Assembly (NCBI RefSeq): GCF_000422405.1
Contig: NZ_AULS01000003.1
Span: forward strand, 1 to 64,000
Source of the DNA: Microbacterium luticocti DSM 19459
GTDB lineage: Bacteria > Actinomycetota > Actinomycetes > Actinomycetales > Microbacteriaceae
Direction: 5' to 3'
Length of the DNA stretch: 64,000 bases
Below the pieces are notes generated by a model. It ran no database searches, was not told the DNA's origin, and saw only the letters and a program-made list of their open reading frames with translations. Positions 52,489 through 62,784 of the stretch are shown in pieces; the stretch's first letter is position 1, and each line of letters begins with the position of its first letter. The position numbers were made by a program, and so were the translations under genes.

Positions 52489-53528
52489 CCGCGACCGCGA
52501 CCGCGGCTGCGGTACCCGCGGTCCCTGTCCGGCGACGCCGCACCACGCGCACCGCCTGGCTGATCGCCGCGGTGGCCGTGCTGGCGGTGCTGTGCGTGGC
52601 ATCCGTCGCACTCGGCGTGCGGGCGGTGACCCCGGGCGAGGTGTTCTCGGCGCTCGGCGGACAGGCCGACACCGTCGGTGAGGCCGCGGTCCTGGCCCGG
52701 CTGCCGCGCACAGTGCTGGCGGTGCTCGTCGGCGCCGCGCTCGCACTGTCGGGCGCCGCCATGCAGGCGGTCACCCGCAACCCGCTCGCCGACCCCGGCA
52801 TCCTGGGCGTGTCGGGCGGGGCGTCGCTGGCGGTGGTGGTGTGCATCGTGCTGGTGGGCACCACGGCCCCGGCCGCGCTCATGGGTGCGGCCGTGCTGGG
52901 CGCCGCGGCGGCCGCAGTGCTCGTCTACGCGGTCGGCTCCCTCGGCTCGGGCGGGGCGACCCCGTTGAAACTCACCCTCGCCGGCGCTGCCGCGTCGGCC
53001 GCCTTCGCCTCACTGGTGCGGGCGATCCTGCTCCCCCGCGCCGACGCGATGGAAAGCTTCCGGTTCTGGGAGATCGGCGGCGTGGGCGGCGCCACCTGGG
53101 ACCGGATCGCGCTGGTGCTGCCCGCCCTCGTCGTCGGCGCGGCGGTGTGCCTGCTGAGCGCGCGCGGCATGAACGCCCTCGCGCTGGGCGACGATCTGGC
53201 GGCGGGCCTGGGCACCCACGTCACCCGCACCCGACTGGTGGCCTCGGCGGGTGCCGTGGTGCTGTGCGGTGCCGCCACCGCGATCGCCGGCCCGATCGGC
53301 TTCGTCGGCCTCGTGGTGCCCCACCTGTGCCGGCTGCTGGCCGGGCCCGACCATCGCTGGCTGCTGCCGTTCTCGGCGGTCGCCGGAGCCGGGCTGCTGG
53401 TCGGCGCCGACGTGATCGGGCGCCTGGTCGCCCGTCCCGGCGAACTCGACGTCGGCATCGTCACCGCGCTGGTGGGCGCACCGTTCTTCATCTGGATCGT
53501 GCGTCGGCAGAAGGTGCGCGAGCTGTGA
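52485..53528 (+). CDS. FecCD-type siderophore permease 1
   Basis: 347 residues with about nine or ten membrane helices. FecCD signatures: RLPRTVLAVLVGAALALSGA, QAVTRNPLADPGILGVSGGA and GPIGFVGLVVPHLCRLL, the last near the ATPase-coupling loop. It pairs with the second permease to form the channel. Coupled to both neighbours by ATGA and GTGA overlaps. Confidence 0.92.
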   Translation: MTATATAAAVPAVPVRRRRTTRTAWLIAAVAVLAVLCVASVALGVRAVTPGEVFSALGGQADTVGEAAVLARLPRTVLAVLVGAALALSGAAMQAVTRNPLADPGILGVSGGASLAVVVCIVLVGTTAPAALMGAAVLGAAAAAVLVYAVGSLGSGGATPLKLTLAGAAASAAFASLVRAILLPRADAMESFRFWEIGGVGGATWDRIALVLPALVVGAAVCLLSARGMNALALGDDLAAGLGTHVTRTRLVASAGAVVLCGAATAIAGPIGFVGLVVPHLCRLLAGPDHRWLLPFSAVAGAGLLVGADVIGRLVARPGELDVGIVTALVGAPFFIWIVRRQKVREL

Positions 53529-54580
53529 CCGCCCCCGTACTGACAGCGGATGCCACGACCGTGCGCGCGATCGCGGCCGGCCGGAGGGCGCGCCGCCGGC
53601 GGCGCACCCTCGTGGTGGCCGGGCTGGGTGTGGCGGTGCTGGCCGCCTTCGCCGCCGCCCTCATGATCGGCGACGCCTTCTACTCCCCCGACGAGGTGCT
53701 GCGGGTGCTGGCCGGTCAGGCCGTGCCGGGTGCGTCGTTCACGGTCGGCGACCTGCGGCTGCCGCGCGCGAGTTTGGCGGTGCTGTCGGGCCTGGCGTTC
53801 GGGCTGGCGGGGGTCACGTTCCAGACCATGCTGCGCAACCCGCTCGCCTCGCCCGATGTGATCGGCATCAGCGCCGGCGCCGGTGCGGCCGCGGTGGCGG
53901 GCATCGTGTTGTTCTCGCTGCAACCGGCCGCCGTGTCGCTGCTCGCCGTGGCAGGGGCCCTGATCACCGCCGCCGCCATCTACCTGCTGGCCCACCGGGG
54001 CGGATTCGCCGGCACCCGGCTGATCCTCATCGGCATCGGCGTCGGCGCGATGCTGACAAGCGTCACCACCTGGGTGCTCTCGCGCGCCGCCGCATGGGAC
54101 CTGCAGGCGGCCACGCGCTGGCTCACCGGCAGCCTGAACGCGGCCGCCTGGCCGTCGATCGTGCCGTTGGCGGTGGCATCCGTGGTGCTCGTGCCGTTGC
54201 TGTTGGCGCAGTCCCGGGCGCTCGGCACGCTGCGGCTCGGTGACGACACCGCCACCGGGCTGGGCGTGCGCACCGGGCGCACCCGCATCCTCGCCCTGAT
54301 CGCCGCCGTCACGCTGCTGGCGGTGGCGACCTCGGCGGCCGGCCCGATCGCGTTCGTCGCGTTCATGTCGGGCCCGATCGCGGTGCGTCTGGTCGGCCCG
54401 TCCACGGCGTTGCCGGCGGCATCGGGCCTGGTGGGCGCGCTGCTGGTGACGGTGGCGGACCTGGTCGGCCGGTTCGCGTTCGAGGGCCGTTACCCCGTGG
54501 GCGTGGTCACCGGCGTGCTCGGCGCGCCGTTCCTCGTCTTCCTGCTGATCCGCCTCAACCGATCGGGAGCATCGCTGTGA
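53525..54580 (+). CDS. FecCD-type siderophore permease 2
   Basis: 351 residues. Same fold: [40 protein letters not shown] and [18 protein letters not shown]. In the last motif the usual GLxxPH is replaced by AFMSGP, as in FepG-like second subunits. The N-terminus is rich in arginine before TM1, fitting an inside location. GTG start overlaps the previous stop (GTGA), and its stop overlaps the ATPase start the same way. Confidence 0.92.
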   Translation: MTAPVLTADATTVRAIAAGRRARRRRRTLVVAGLGVAVLAAFAAALMIGDAFYSPDEVLRVLAGQAVPGASFTVGDLRLPRASLAVLSGLAFGLAGVTFQTMLRNPLASPDVIGISAGAGAAAVAGIVLFSLQPAAVSLLAVAGALITAAAIYLLAHRGGFAGTRLILIGIGVGAMLTSVTTWVLSRAAAWDLQAATRWLTGSLNAAAWPSIVPLAVASVVLVPLLLAQSRALGTLRLGDDTATGLGVRTGRTRILALIAAVTLLAVATSAAGPIAFVAFMSGPIAVRLVGPSTALPAASGLVGALLVTVADLVGRFAFEGRYPVGVVTGVLGAPFLVFLLIRLNRSGASL

Positions 54581-55404
54581 CCGTCTCGCACACTCTGCGT
54601 GCCGCCGACCTCACCCTCGCCTACGGCGACCGGGTGGTCGTGCACGAGATCGACCTGGACGTTCCCGCCGGGGCCATCACCGCCGTGATCGGCGCGAACG
54701 GCTGCGGCAAGTCCACCCTGCTGCGCGCCCTGGCCCGCCTGCTGGCGCCGCGCGCCGGTGAGGTGCTGCTGGACGGCGAGCCGCTGCACCGTCGGCCCAC
54801 GAAACAGCTCGCGCGCACGCTCGGCCTGCTGCCGCAGAGCCCCGTCGCGCCCGAGGGCATCGCCGTCGCCGACCTGGTCGGACGCGGCCGTCAGCCGCAC
54901 CAGCGACTGCTGGCACGGTGGAGCGCGCACGACGATGAGGTGGTGGCGCAGGCGCTGGAGGCCACCGGCACCGCCGAGCTGGCCGACCGCTGCGTCGACG
55001 AACTGTCGGGCGGGCAGCGTCAACGGGTGTGGATCGCGATGGCCCTGGCGCAGCAGACCGACATCCTGCTGCTGGACGAGCCGACCACGTTCCTCGACGT
55101 GGCCCACCAGGTCGAGGTGCTCGACCTGCTCACCGATCTGAACCGTCGCAACGGGACGACCATCGTGATGGTGCTGCACGACATGAACCTGGCCGCCCGG
55201 TACGCCGACCACCTGTTCGCGATGCGCGACGGCCGGGTGGTGGCATCCGGCGCCCCCGCCGACGTGGTCACCACCACGCTCATCCGCGAGGTATTCGATC
55301 TGGACTGTGCGGTGATCGCCGACCCGGTCTCAGGAGCCCCGATCGTGCTGCCGCGCGGGCGGCACCACGTGCGTGAGAATGCCTGCACGGAAGGTGCCCG
55401 ATGA
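54577..55404 (+). CDS. Siderophore ABC transporter ATP-binding protein
   Basis: 275 residues. Walker [16 protein letters not shown]-loop LLPQSP, signature [15 protein letters not shown], Walker [13 protein letters not shown] and switch His [14 protein letters not shown]: a FepC/FecE-type importer ATPase. It powers uptake through the two permeases. The C-terminal [20 protein letters not shown] is normal for the group. Confidence 0.94.
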   Translation: MTVSHTLRAADLTLAYGDRVVVHEIDLDVPAGAITAVIGANGCGKSTLLRALARLLAPRAGEVLLDGEPLHRRPTKQLARTLGLLPQSPVAPEGIAVADLVGRGRQPHQRLLARWSAHDDEVVAQALEATGTAELADRCVDELSGGQRQRVWIAMALAQQTDILLLDEPTTFLDVAHQVEVLDLLTDLNRRNGTTIVMVLHDMNLAARYADHLFAMRDGRVVASGAPADVVTTTLIREVFDLDCAVIADPVSGAPIVLPRGRHHVRENACTEGAR

Positions 55405-56297
55405 GCGGGTACCGCTTCTTCCGCGCCCGGGTGGGCGCGGTCACCGATCTGACGCCGAGTTTTCGCCGCTTCACGTTCACCGGACCCGAGCTGGCCGGGT
55501 TCGCCGACCCGGGCTTCGACCAGCGGATCAAGATCGTCTTCCCCGCCTCCGCCGCCGCGCTGGAAGCGATGCCGACCGGCGACGACTGGTACGACGTGTG
55601 GCGACGCATGGACGCCGACGCCCGTCCCCCGTTCCGCACCTACACGACCCGGGCGGTGCGCCGTGGCATCCCGGAGCTGGACGTCGACATGGTCGCCCAC
55701 GAGGTGATCGGGCCGGCGTCGGCGTGGATCGCCCGTGCCGGCGTCGGCGACGAGGTGCTGATCCTCGGTCCCGCCGAACCGCACAACGGTGTGAGCTTCG
55801 GTGTCGATTTCGTGCCGCCGGCGCACACCGGCGCCTATCTGCTCGCCGGCGACGAGACCGCCGCGCCGGCGATCGCGGCGATCCTCGAACAGGTGCCGGC
55901 CGATGCCCGTGGCATCGTGGTCGTCGAGGTGCCGCACCCCGACGACGTCGGCTACCTGCCGCACCACCCCGGTTTCACCTACCGGGTGGCAGCACGGGCC
56001 CACGGCGCACGGCACACACACCTGGTGCCGGCGGTGCAGGAGGCCGCGGCCGCGCTGGTGCCGCCGGGCCGGGGTAGCGAGGTCGAAGAGGTCGACATCG
56101 ACGGCGGCCTGCTCTGGGAGGTGCCGCGCACCGCCCGCGGCGGGGCGGCCCTGCGCAGCGCGCCGCTGTACGCGTGGCTGGCCGGCGAGGCCGGGGCGAT
56201 CAGACAGCTGCGCCGACACCTGGTCGCCGACCACGGCGTCGACCGGCGCGCAGTCGCCTTCATGGGGTACTGGCGGCTCGGCCGCGCCGAGGCGTGA
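55401..56297 (+). CDS. Siderophore-interacting protein (FAD-dependent ferric-siderophore reductase)
   Basis: 298 residues. The FAD-binding barrel has [13 protein letters not shown] and RTYTTRAVR (R-x-Y-T-x-R), and the NAD(P)H domain has [20 protein letters not shown]; it ends [13 protein letters not shown], typical of SIP/ViuB proteins. It would reduce the imported ferric siderophore in the cytosol and release iron, completing the pathway encoded by the four genes before it. ATG overlaps the ATPase stop by four bases. Confidence 0.92.
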   Translation: MSGYRFFRARVGAVTDLTPSFRRFTFTGPELAGFADPGFDQRIKIVFPASAAALEAMPTGDDWYDVWRRMDADARPPFRTYTTRAVRRGIPELDVDMVAHEVIGPASAWIARAGVGDEVLILGPAEPHNGVSFGVDFVPPAHTGAYLLAGDETAAPAIAAILEQVPADARGIVVVEVPHPDDVGYLPHHPGFTYRVAARAHGARHTHLVPAVQEAAAALVPPGRGSEVEEVDIDGGLLWEVPRTARGGAALRSAPLYAWLAGEAGAIRQLRRHLVADHGVDRRAVAFMGYWRLGRAEA

Positions 56298-56329
56298 CGG
56301 CGGGGCAGGTCAGATCGCGGACCGGTCGG

Positions 56330-56659
56330 TCAGATCGCGAAGCCGAGGGCGCGCATCATCTCGCGGCCGTCGTCGGTGATCCGCTCCGGCCCCCACGGCG
56401 GCATCCACACCCAGTTGATGCGGAACCGGTCGACGACCGCATCCAGCGCCTGGGCGGTCTGCTCCTCGAGGACGTCCGTGAGCGGACATCCCGCGCTGGT
56501 GAGCGTCATGTGGATGACCAGCGCGTCGTTCTCGTCGTCCCACGCGAGATCGTAGATGAGTCCGAGGTCGACGACGTTGATCCCCAGCTCGGGGTCCATC
56601 ACGTCTTTGAGCGCCTCGGTGACCTCGTCGTACTTCTCGGGTGACAGGGTCGCGGTCAT
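56330..56659 (-). CDS. sufT: Metal-sulfur cluster assembly factor (SufT/MIP18-like)
   Basis: 109 residues of the DUF59 family: LKDVMDPELGINVVDLGLIY and MTLTSAGCPLTDVLEE with the conserved Cys. It helps mature Fe-S proteins and normally closes the suf operon. Here ATG 56659 has its own TAGACT (56671-56666, minus strand) six bases upstream, overlapping the sufC stop, so it may be transcribed both with suf and alone. The sequence around its stop (GGTCAGATCGCG) is repeated 20 bases further downstream. Confidence 0.9.
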   Translation of the reverse strand: MTATLSPEKYDEVTEALKDVMDPELGINVVDLGLIYDLAWDDENDALVIHMTLTSAGCPLTDVLEEQTAQALDAVVDRFRINWVWMPPWGPERITDDGREMMRALGFAI

Positions 56660-56668
56660 GGTCCGAGT

Positions 56669-57463
<795 letters not shown>

Positions 57464-57790
57464 TCAGACTTCCTTCGTGACGTTCGGGTCGATGAGCACG
57501 TCGTCGCCGTCGATGACGACGGCGTACACGGGCACAGGTTCATAGGCGGGCAGGTTCAACGGCGCTCCGGTGCGCAGCGAGAACCGGGAGCCGTGCGCCC
57601 AGCACTCCACCGTGTCGTCCTCGACGAAGCCCTCGGACAGTGAGATGTTGCCGTGCGTGCAGGTATCGCCGATCGCGTGCACCTCGCCGGCGGAGTCCTT
57701 CACGATGCAGATGGGCACGTCGTCGATGACCACGCGCAGCGGTGAGTCCTGCTCGAGCTCGCCCAGCGCGCACGCGCGGGATGCGCTCAT
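57464..57790 (-). CDS. Rieske-type [2Fe-2S] ferredoxin (non-heme oxygenase ferredoxin-like)
   Basis: 108 residues. Cluster ligands C-T-H (DTCTHGNISLSEG) and C-W-A-H (TVECWAHGSRFSL) are spaced as in Rieske ferredoxins, followed by LPAYEPVPVYAVVIDGDDV. It lies inside the suf operon, as in many actinobacteria, where it may supply electrons for cluster assembly or receive a cluster; the role is not settled. ATG overlaps the sufD stop (ATGA). Confidence 0.9.
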   Translation of the reverse strand: MSASRACALGELEQDSPLRVVIDDVPICIVKDSAGEVHAIGDTCTHGNISLSEGFVEDDTVECWAHGSRFSLRTGAPLNLPAYEPVPVYAVVIDGDDVLIDPNVTKEV

Positions 57791-59007
57791 GCGCCCACCT
57801 CCGCGGCATCCATCGCCCCGGCCGCCAACTCGCCTTCGATCTCGGCGATCAGCTCGGCCTCGATCTCGGGCAGGCCGATGCGCTGCACGATCTCGCTGAG
57901 GAACCCGAGCACCACCAGGCGACGCGCCTCGTGCTCGCTGATGCCGCGCGAGCGCAGGTAGAACAGCTGCTCGTCGTCGAACCGGCCGGTGGCGCTGGCG
58001 TGGCCGGCGCCCCGGATGTCGCCGATCTCGATCTCGAGGTTCGGGATCGAGTCGGCGCGCGCCCCCTCGGTGAGCACCAGGTTGCGGTTGGCCTCGTACG
58101 AGTCGGTGCCGACCGCATTCGGGCCGATCAGCACGTCGCCGATCCAGACGGTGTGCGCGGACTCGCCCTGCAGCGCGCTCTTGTAGAGCACGTCGGCGCT
58201 GGTGTCGGCGCCCTCGTGGAAGACGTACACCTGGCTTTCGAGGTGCTGGTCGGCGTCGCAGAACCCGATGCCGTACACGTCGGCGTGCGAGCCGGTGCCG
58301 GCCAGGCGCACGTTCGGGTTCACCCGCACCACGCCGCCGCCGAAGCTCACCACGATGTGGCGCAGCGTGGCGCCGCGCCCGACGGTGGCCTGGTGGGCGG
58401 CCAGGTGCACCGCGTCGTCCTGCCACTCCTGCACGCTGACGACCTCGAGGTGCGCGTCGTCGGCCACGATGATCTCGACGTTCTCGGCCAGGGCGACGCT
58501 TCCCGAGTGGCGCAGCAGCACGGTGCCGTGGGCGTTTGGCCGCGCCTCGATGACGAGGTGCTCGTGCGCGACCCCGCCGGTGCCGACCACCTCGACCAGG
58601 ATCGGTTCGGCGGGTTCGCCGTCGACCACGATGTGGCGGGCGACGGATGCCTTCGTCCAGGCGATCGCGGCGGGCAGGTCTTCGGGCTCGAACACGCTGC
58701 CGCGCGGGGCGTCGCCGACGGCCAGGCCCTCGGCCGCACCCGCGCTGATGCGCACGGTGACGGCGTCCGCGCTGCCGGCCTGCGCGTCCAGCAGCGGCGC
58801 GATGCGGTCCATCGGGGTGTGCTTCCAGTTCACCTCGCGGCCGGTGGGCACGCCGAACTCGGCCGGGTCGTACGAGCGGGGCCGTTCCGAGCGGGTCTGC
58901 ACCGGGGGCCGGTAGCCGCCCAGCGCTGCGGCCGGGTCGATGTGCGCGTGGTTGTCCTCCGTCCGCACGGCGGATGCCTGCGCGGACGCTGTCGATGTGG
59001 CCGCCAT
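57787..59007 (-). CDS. sufD: Fe-S cluster scaffold subunit SufD
   Basis: 406 residues. The beta-helix core includes HVVVSFGGGVVRVNPNVRLA-like strands (written here as IVVSFGGGVVRVNPNVRL), GDIRGAGHASATGRFDDEQL and FYLRSRGISEHEARRLVVLG. It pairs with SufB in the scaffold. It begins immediately after sufB (adjacent stop and start), and its first 30 residues are variable. Confidence 0.93.
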   Translation of the reverse strand: MAATSTASAQASAVRTEDNHAHIDPAAALGGYRPPVQTRSERPRSYDPAEFGVPTGREVNWKHTPMDRIAPLLDAQAGSADAVTVRISAGAAEGLAVGDAPRGSVFEPEDLPAAIAWTKASVARHIVVDGEPAEPILVEVVGTGGVAHEHLVIEARPNAHGTVLLRHSGSVALAENVEIIVADDAHLEVVSVQEWQDDAVHLAAHQATVGRGATLRHIVVSFGGGVVRVNPNVRLAGTGSHADVYGIGFCDADQHLESQVYVFHEGADTSADVLYKSALQGESAHTVWIGDVLIGPNAVGTDSYEANRNLVLTEGARADSIPNLEIEIGDIRGAGHASATGRFDDEQLFYLRSRGISEHEARRLVVLGFLSEIVQRIGLPEIEAELIAEIEGELAAGAMDAAEVGA

Positions 59008-60426
59008 CTAGCCGACCGATCCTTCCATGCCCATCTCGATGAGCTTGTTCAGTTCCAGGGCGTATTCCATGGGCAGTTCGCGCGCGATCGGCTCGATGAA
59101 GCCGCGCACGATCATCGCCATCGCTTCGTCTTCGGGCACGCCGCGCGACTGCAGGTAGAACAGCTGCTCGGCGCTGACCTTCGACACCGTCGCCTCGTGG
59201 CCGAGCTCGACGTCGTCGACGCGGATGTCGATGGCCGGGTAGGTGTCGGACCGCGAGATGGTGTCGACCAGCAGCGCGTCGCAGCGCACGGTGTTGGCGG
59301 AGTGGTGTGCGTTCGGCTCCACCCGCACCTCCCCGCGGTAGCCGCTGCGGCCGCCGCCGCGCGCGATCGACTTCGAGATGATCGACGACTGCGTGTACGG
59401 GGCGAGGTGGATCATCTTCGCGCCGGCGTCCTGGTGCTGGCCGGGCCCGGCGAACGCCACCGACAGGGTCTCGCCCTTGGCGTGCTCACCGGCGAGGTAG
59501 ATCGACGGGTACTTCATCGTCACCTTCGAGCCGATGTTGCCGTCGACCCACTCCATGGTGGCGCCCTCGTGCGCGATCGCCCGCTTGGTGACCAGGTTGT
59601 ACACGTTGTTCGACCAGTTCTGGATCGTCGTGTAGCGCACCCGGGCGCCCTTCTTCACGACGATCTCGACGACCGCCGAGTGCAGCGAGTCGGACTTGTA
59701 GATCGGCGCGGTGCAGCCTTCGATGTAGTGCACGTAGGAGTCTTCGTCGGCGATGATCAGGGTCCGCTCGAACTGGCCCATGTTCTCGGTGTTGATCCGG
59801 AAGTAGGCCTGCAGCGGGATCTCGACGTGCACACCCTTGGGGACGTAGACGAACGAGCCGCCCGACCACACCGCGGTGTTCAGTGCGGCGAACTTGTTGT
59901 CTCCGGGCGGGATGATCGTGCCGAAGTACTCCTCGAAGAACTCTGGGCGCTCGCGCAGCGCGGTGTCGGTGTCGAGGAAGATGACGCCCTGGGCGGCCAG
60001 GTCTTCACGGATCTGGTGGTAGACGACCTCGGACTCGTACTGGGCGGCCACACCCGCGACCAGGCGCTGCCGTTCGGCCTCGGGGATGCCCAGCCGCTCG
60101 TACGTGTTGCGGATGTCCTCGGGCAGCTCCTCCCAGGACTGGGCCTGCTTCTCGGTGGAGCGGACGAAGTACTTGATGTTCTCGAAGTCGATCTCGGAGA
60201 GGTCGGCACCCCACGTCGGCATCGGTTTGCGCTGGAACAGCGCCAGACCCTTGAGCCGGGTCTTCAGCATCCACTCCGGCTCGCCCTTCAACCGCGAGAT
60301 GTCGCGCACGACGGCTTCGGACAGGCCGCGGCGGGCACTGGCCCCCGCGCCGTCCTCGTCGTGCCAGCCGAACTCGTAGACTCCGAGGCCTTCGAGTTCG
60401 GGACGTTCGATCAGCACATCGGACAT
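59008..60426 (-). CDS. sufB: Fe-S cluster scaffold subunit SufB
   Basis: 472 residues. [39 protein letters not shown] (conserved Cys) and [20 protein letters not shown] are typical. It is the core scaffold on which clusters form. ATG 60426 is chosen over upstream in-frame codons because GGAG lies about a dozen bases before it. It is the first gene of the operon. No SufR-type regulator precedes it and no sufS or sufU follows; the only desulfurase in the window is 43 kb away. Confidence 0.95.
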   Translation of the reverse strand: MSDVLIERPELEGLGVYEFGWHDEDGAGASARRGLSEAVVRDISRLKGEPEWMLKTRLKGLALFQRKPMPTWGADLSEIDFENIKYFVRSTEKQAQSWEELPEDIRNTYERLGIPEAERQRLVAGVAAQYESEVVYHQIREDLAAQGVIFLDTDTALRERPEFFEEYFGTIIPPGDNKFAALNTAVWSGGSFVYVPKGVHVEIPLQAYFRINTENMGQFERTLIIADEDSYVHYIEGCTAPIYKSDSLHSAVVEIVVKKGARVRYTTIQNWSNNVYNLVTKRAIAHEGATMEWVDGNIGSKVTMKYPSIYLAGEHAKGETLSVAFAGPGQHQDAGAKMIHLAPYTQSSIISKSIARGGGRSGYRGEVRVEPNAHHSANTVRCDALLVDTISRSDTYPAIDIRVDDVELGHEATVSKVSAEQLFYLQSRGVPEDEAMAMIVRGFIEPIARELPMEYALELNKLIEMGMEGSVG

Positions 60427-60673
60427 GACGTCACACACTCTCCTCAATGGGCCGCAACGGTGTCATCCGTCCCGGCGTCCCGGTTCCTCCACGGGAGTGC
60501 TGGAGGGAGGACGCCGCTTTCCGGGCCCGCTTCGCGGCGCGTTCGCCGCGCCTAGACTGTCGGTGATGCGCCGCGTTCCTGCCGCGCACCCGACCCCTCG
60601 ATTCTATAGGTTCCGCCCGACACCCGGGCCGGGCGGCGCTCCGCCCGCGTGGCGGACCGTGCTGGAGGCATCC
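60427..60673. other. Divergent sufB/ctaA intergenic region
   Basis: 247 bases. TAGACT (60553-60558) followed seven bases later by an ATG at 60566, in frame with ctaA, looks like a leaderless promoter. A second promoter-like TATAGGTT lies near 60605, ahead of the ctaA ribosome-binding site. No clear sufB -10 or iron box was found. Confidence 0.5.
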
Positions 60674-61606
60674 GTGTCCACCGATCTGTCCACCGCCGAC
60701 CGCACCACCGTCCCGGGCAACCGCTTCTGGCGGTGGCTGCCCGCGCAGGTGGACCGGCGGGTGATCGTGGCGGCGTGGATCTCGTTCGTCACCGAGGTGC
60801 TCATCATCGGCACCGGCGGTGCGGTGCGCCTGACCGGGTCGGGGCTGGGCTGCGAGTGGCCGCTGTGCGCGCCCGACTCGCTGGTGCCGATCGCGGGGAT
60901 GGGACTGCACTCGTACATCGAGTTCGGCAACCGCCTGATGACCGGGGTGGTGGGCCTGGCCGCCCTGGCGGTGCTGATCCTCACACTGCGGATGCGCCGC
61001 GAGCGCCGCGAACTGTTCGTCCTCGCGGTGGTCGTCGTCGCCGGCGTGCTCGCCCAGGCGGTCGTCGGCGGCATCACCGTGCTGACCGGTCTGAACGCCT
61101 GGATCGTCGGCTTCCACTTCTTCGCCACGCTGGTGCTGGTGGCCGCCTCGGCCGCCTACCTGGTGCGGGCGTATGCGACGCCCGGGCCGCGCACCCTCGC
61201 GGTGCCGCGCTGGTACGCGATCCTGGCGCACGTCACCTCGCTGTTCCTGGTGCTCACGCTCGCGGTCGGCATCGTGACCACCGGCTCCGGCCCGCACTCC
61301 GGCGACGCCGACGTAGTGCGCCACGGCCCGAGCGCCGAGATCCTCGCGCACGTGCACTCGATCCCCGGGTACACGCTGTTCGGCCTGGTCGTCGTGCTCG
61401 TGGCCGCCGCATCCGTGCAGCGCCTGCAGACGCTGCGCTGGGGCGTGCTGCTGCTGGTCGTGCTGGTGGTGCAGATCCCGGTGGGGATCTATCAGGCACG
61501 CACCGGCCTTCCCGCCCTCGCCGTGGGCGTGCACATGGTGCTCGCCGGCCTTGCCGTCGCGGCCATGACCGCGCTCGTGCTCGCGCTGAAGAAGCCGGCC
61601 GACTGA
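60674..61606 (+). CDS. ctaA: Heme A synthase
   Basis: 310 residues, about eight membrane helices. GTGGAVRLTGSGLGCEWPLC carries the conserved Cys pair outside TM1, and His residues in TM2, TM4 (GFHFFATLVLV), TM6 (HVHSIPGYTLFG) and TM8 (VGVHMVLAGL) are the heme ligands. It converts heme O to heme A for cytochrome aa3 oxidase. GTG 60674 is chosen because GGAGG lies five bases upstream. A leaderless start at ATG 60566 would add 36 residues. It converges on ctaB. Confidence 0.92.
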   Translation: MSTDLSTADRTTVPGNRFWRWLPAQVDRRVIVAAWISFVTEVLIIGTGGAVRLTGSGLGCEWPLCAPDSLVPIAGMGLHSYIEFGNRLMTGVVGLAALAVLILTLRMRRERRELFVLAVVVVAGVLAQAVVGGITVLTGLNAWIVGFHFFATLVLVAASAAYLVRAYATPGPRTLAVPRWYAILAHVTSLFLVLTLAVGIVTTGSGPHSGDADVVRHGPSAEILAHVHSIPGYTLFGLVVVLVAAASVQRLQTLRWGVLLLVVLVVQIPVGIYQARTGLPALAVGVHMVLAGLAVAAMTALVLALKKPAD

Positions 61607-61619
61607 CCCGCGCCGCGGC

Positions 61620-62552
61620 TCAGAACGGCAGCAGCGGGTCGAGGGCGACGGCGAGGAACAGCAGCGTCAGATAGGTGATCGACGCGTGGAACACACGCAT
61701 CGGCTTGGGACCGGCATCCCGCACCGCACGGTTGTAGAGCACGTGCGACTCGTAGATGAACCAGCCGCCGAACACCAGGGCCGACACCGAATACACCAGC
61801 CCCATGTGCCCGACGGGGATCAGCAGCAGCGAGCACGCCACCGTCGCCCAGGCGTACAGGATGATCTGCAACCCCACCTGCGAGCCGTCACGGGTCGCAC
61901 CCAGCATCGGCACGTCGACGTCGTCGTAGTCGTCCTTGTACTTCATCGACAGCGGCCAGTAGTGCGGCGGCGTCCACAGGAACACGACGGCGAACAGCAC
62001 GAACGGCGCCCAGGCCAGCGACCCGGTCACTGCGGTCCAGCCGATCAGCACCGGGAAACAGCCGGCGATGCCGCCCCACACGATGTTCTGCTCGGTGCGG
62101 CGTTTGAGCAGCATGGTGTAGATGACGACGTAGAAGAAGATCGCCACCGCCGACAGCACGGCGGCCAGCCAGTTCGTGGTCAGCCACAGCCACACCGTGG
62201 AGAGCACGGCGAGGGTCCACGAGAAGATCAGCGCGCCGCGCGGCGACACCTCCCCGGTGACCAACGGCCGGTTCTCGGTGCGGTGCATGTGCTGGTCGAT
62301 GTCGCGGTCGAGGTACATGTTGAACGAGGCCGCCGACCCCGCCGACATCGCCCCGCCGATCACGGTGGCCGCCACCAGCCACAGGTTCGGCAGGCCGCGC
62401 TGGGCGAGGAACATGACCGGCACCGCGGTCACCAGCAGCAGTTCCATCACGCGCGGTTTGGTGAGTTGGAAGTAGGCGCGCACGGTGCGGCCGATCGAAC
62501 GGGAGCCGGCGGGACGAGCAGAACGTGCCTGGGCACGTGACGTCGTGGTGAT
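61620..62552 (-). CDS. ctaB: Protoheme IX farnesyltransferase (heme O synthase), probable AUC start
   Basis: About 310 residues of the UbiA superfamily. [20 protein letters not shown] leads TM1. [20 protein letters not shown] carries the first Asp-rich prenyl-binding site and [20 protein letters not shown] the second. It makes heme O, the substrate of CtaA encoded next door. The start is unusual. AGGAGG (62566-62561, minus strand) is followed eight bases later by ATC, with no ATG, GTG or TTG in reach. The -10 TAGACT (62596-62591) predicts transcription from about 62584, which excludes the upstream GTG 62630 and TTG 62591. GTG 62483 is the first canonical alternative but has no ribosome-binding site. 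Confidence 0.85.
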   Translation of the reverse strand: MTTTSRAQARSARPAGSRSIGRTVRAYFQLTKPRVMELLLVTAVPVMFLAQRGLPNLWLVAATVIGGAMSAGSAASFNMYLDRDIDQHMHRTENRPLVTGEVSPRGALIFSWTLAVLSTVWLWLTTNWLAAVLSAVAIFFYVVIYTMLLKRRTEQNIVWGGIAGCFPVLIGWTAVTGSLAWAPFVLFAVVFLWTPPHYWPLSMKYKDDYDDVDVPMLGATRDGSQVGLQIILYAWATVACSLLLIPVGHMGLVYSVSALVFGGWFIYESHVLYNRAVRDAGPKPMRVFHASITYLTLLFLAVALDPLLPF

Positions 62553-62560
62553 GGCGATCG

Positions 62561-62566
62561 CCTCCT
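62561..62566 (-). promoter_or_regulatory. Consensus ribosome-binding site AGGAGG of ctaB
   Basis: A perfect AGGAGG whose properly spaced codon (eight bases on) is ATC rather than ATG. It decides the start proposed for ctaB. Confidence 0.65.
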
Positions 62567-62784
62567 GACAACCGACGCGGGAACCTGTCAAGTCTACGGC
62601 ATCCGGCCGTTCCGGCTCAGCGCGGAGCACCCCCTGCGGCCGCTGTCAACCCCCGTCGCCGAAGGGAGCGGGCCCCGGTCGCTTCGCTATGCTGGGGCGT
62701 ACACGCGCGCCCTGCGCCGAATCCCTGCCGTGGCGACGCTTCGCCGACCGGTTGTCGGGCGCCCTACCTGCGAAAGGCGGCCTC

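Noticed and set aside
62586..62591. TTGACA on the minus strand upstream of ctaB as a -35 element
   Set aside because: No -10-like hexamer occurs 16-18 bases downstream; the overlapping TAGACT is a better -10 by comparison with other promoters here.
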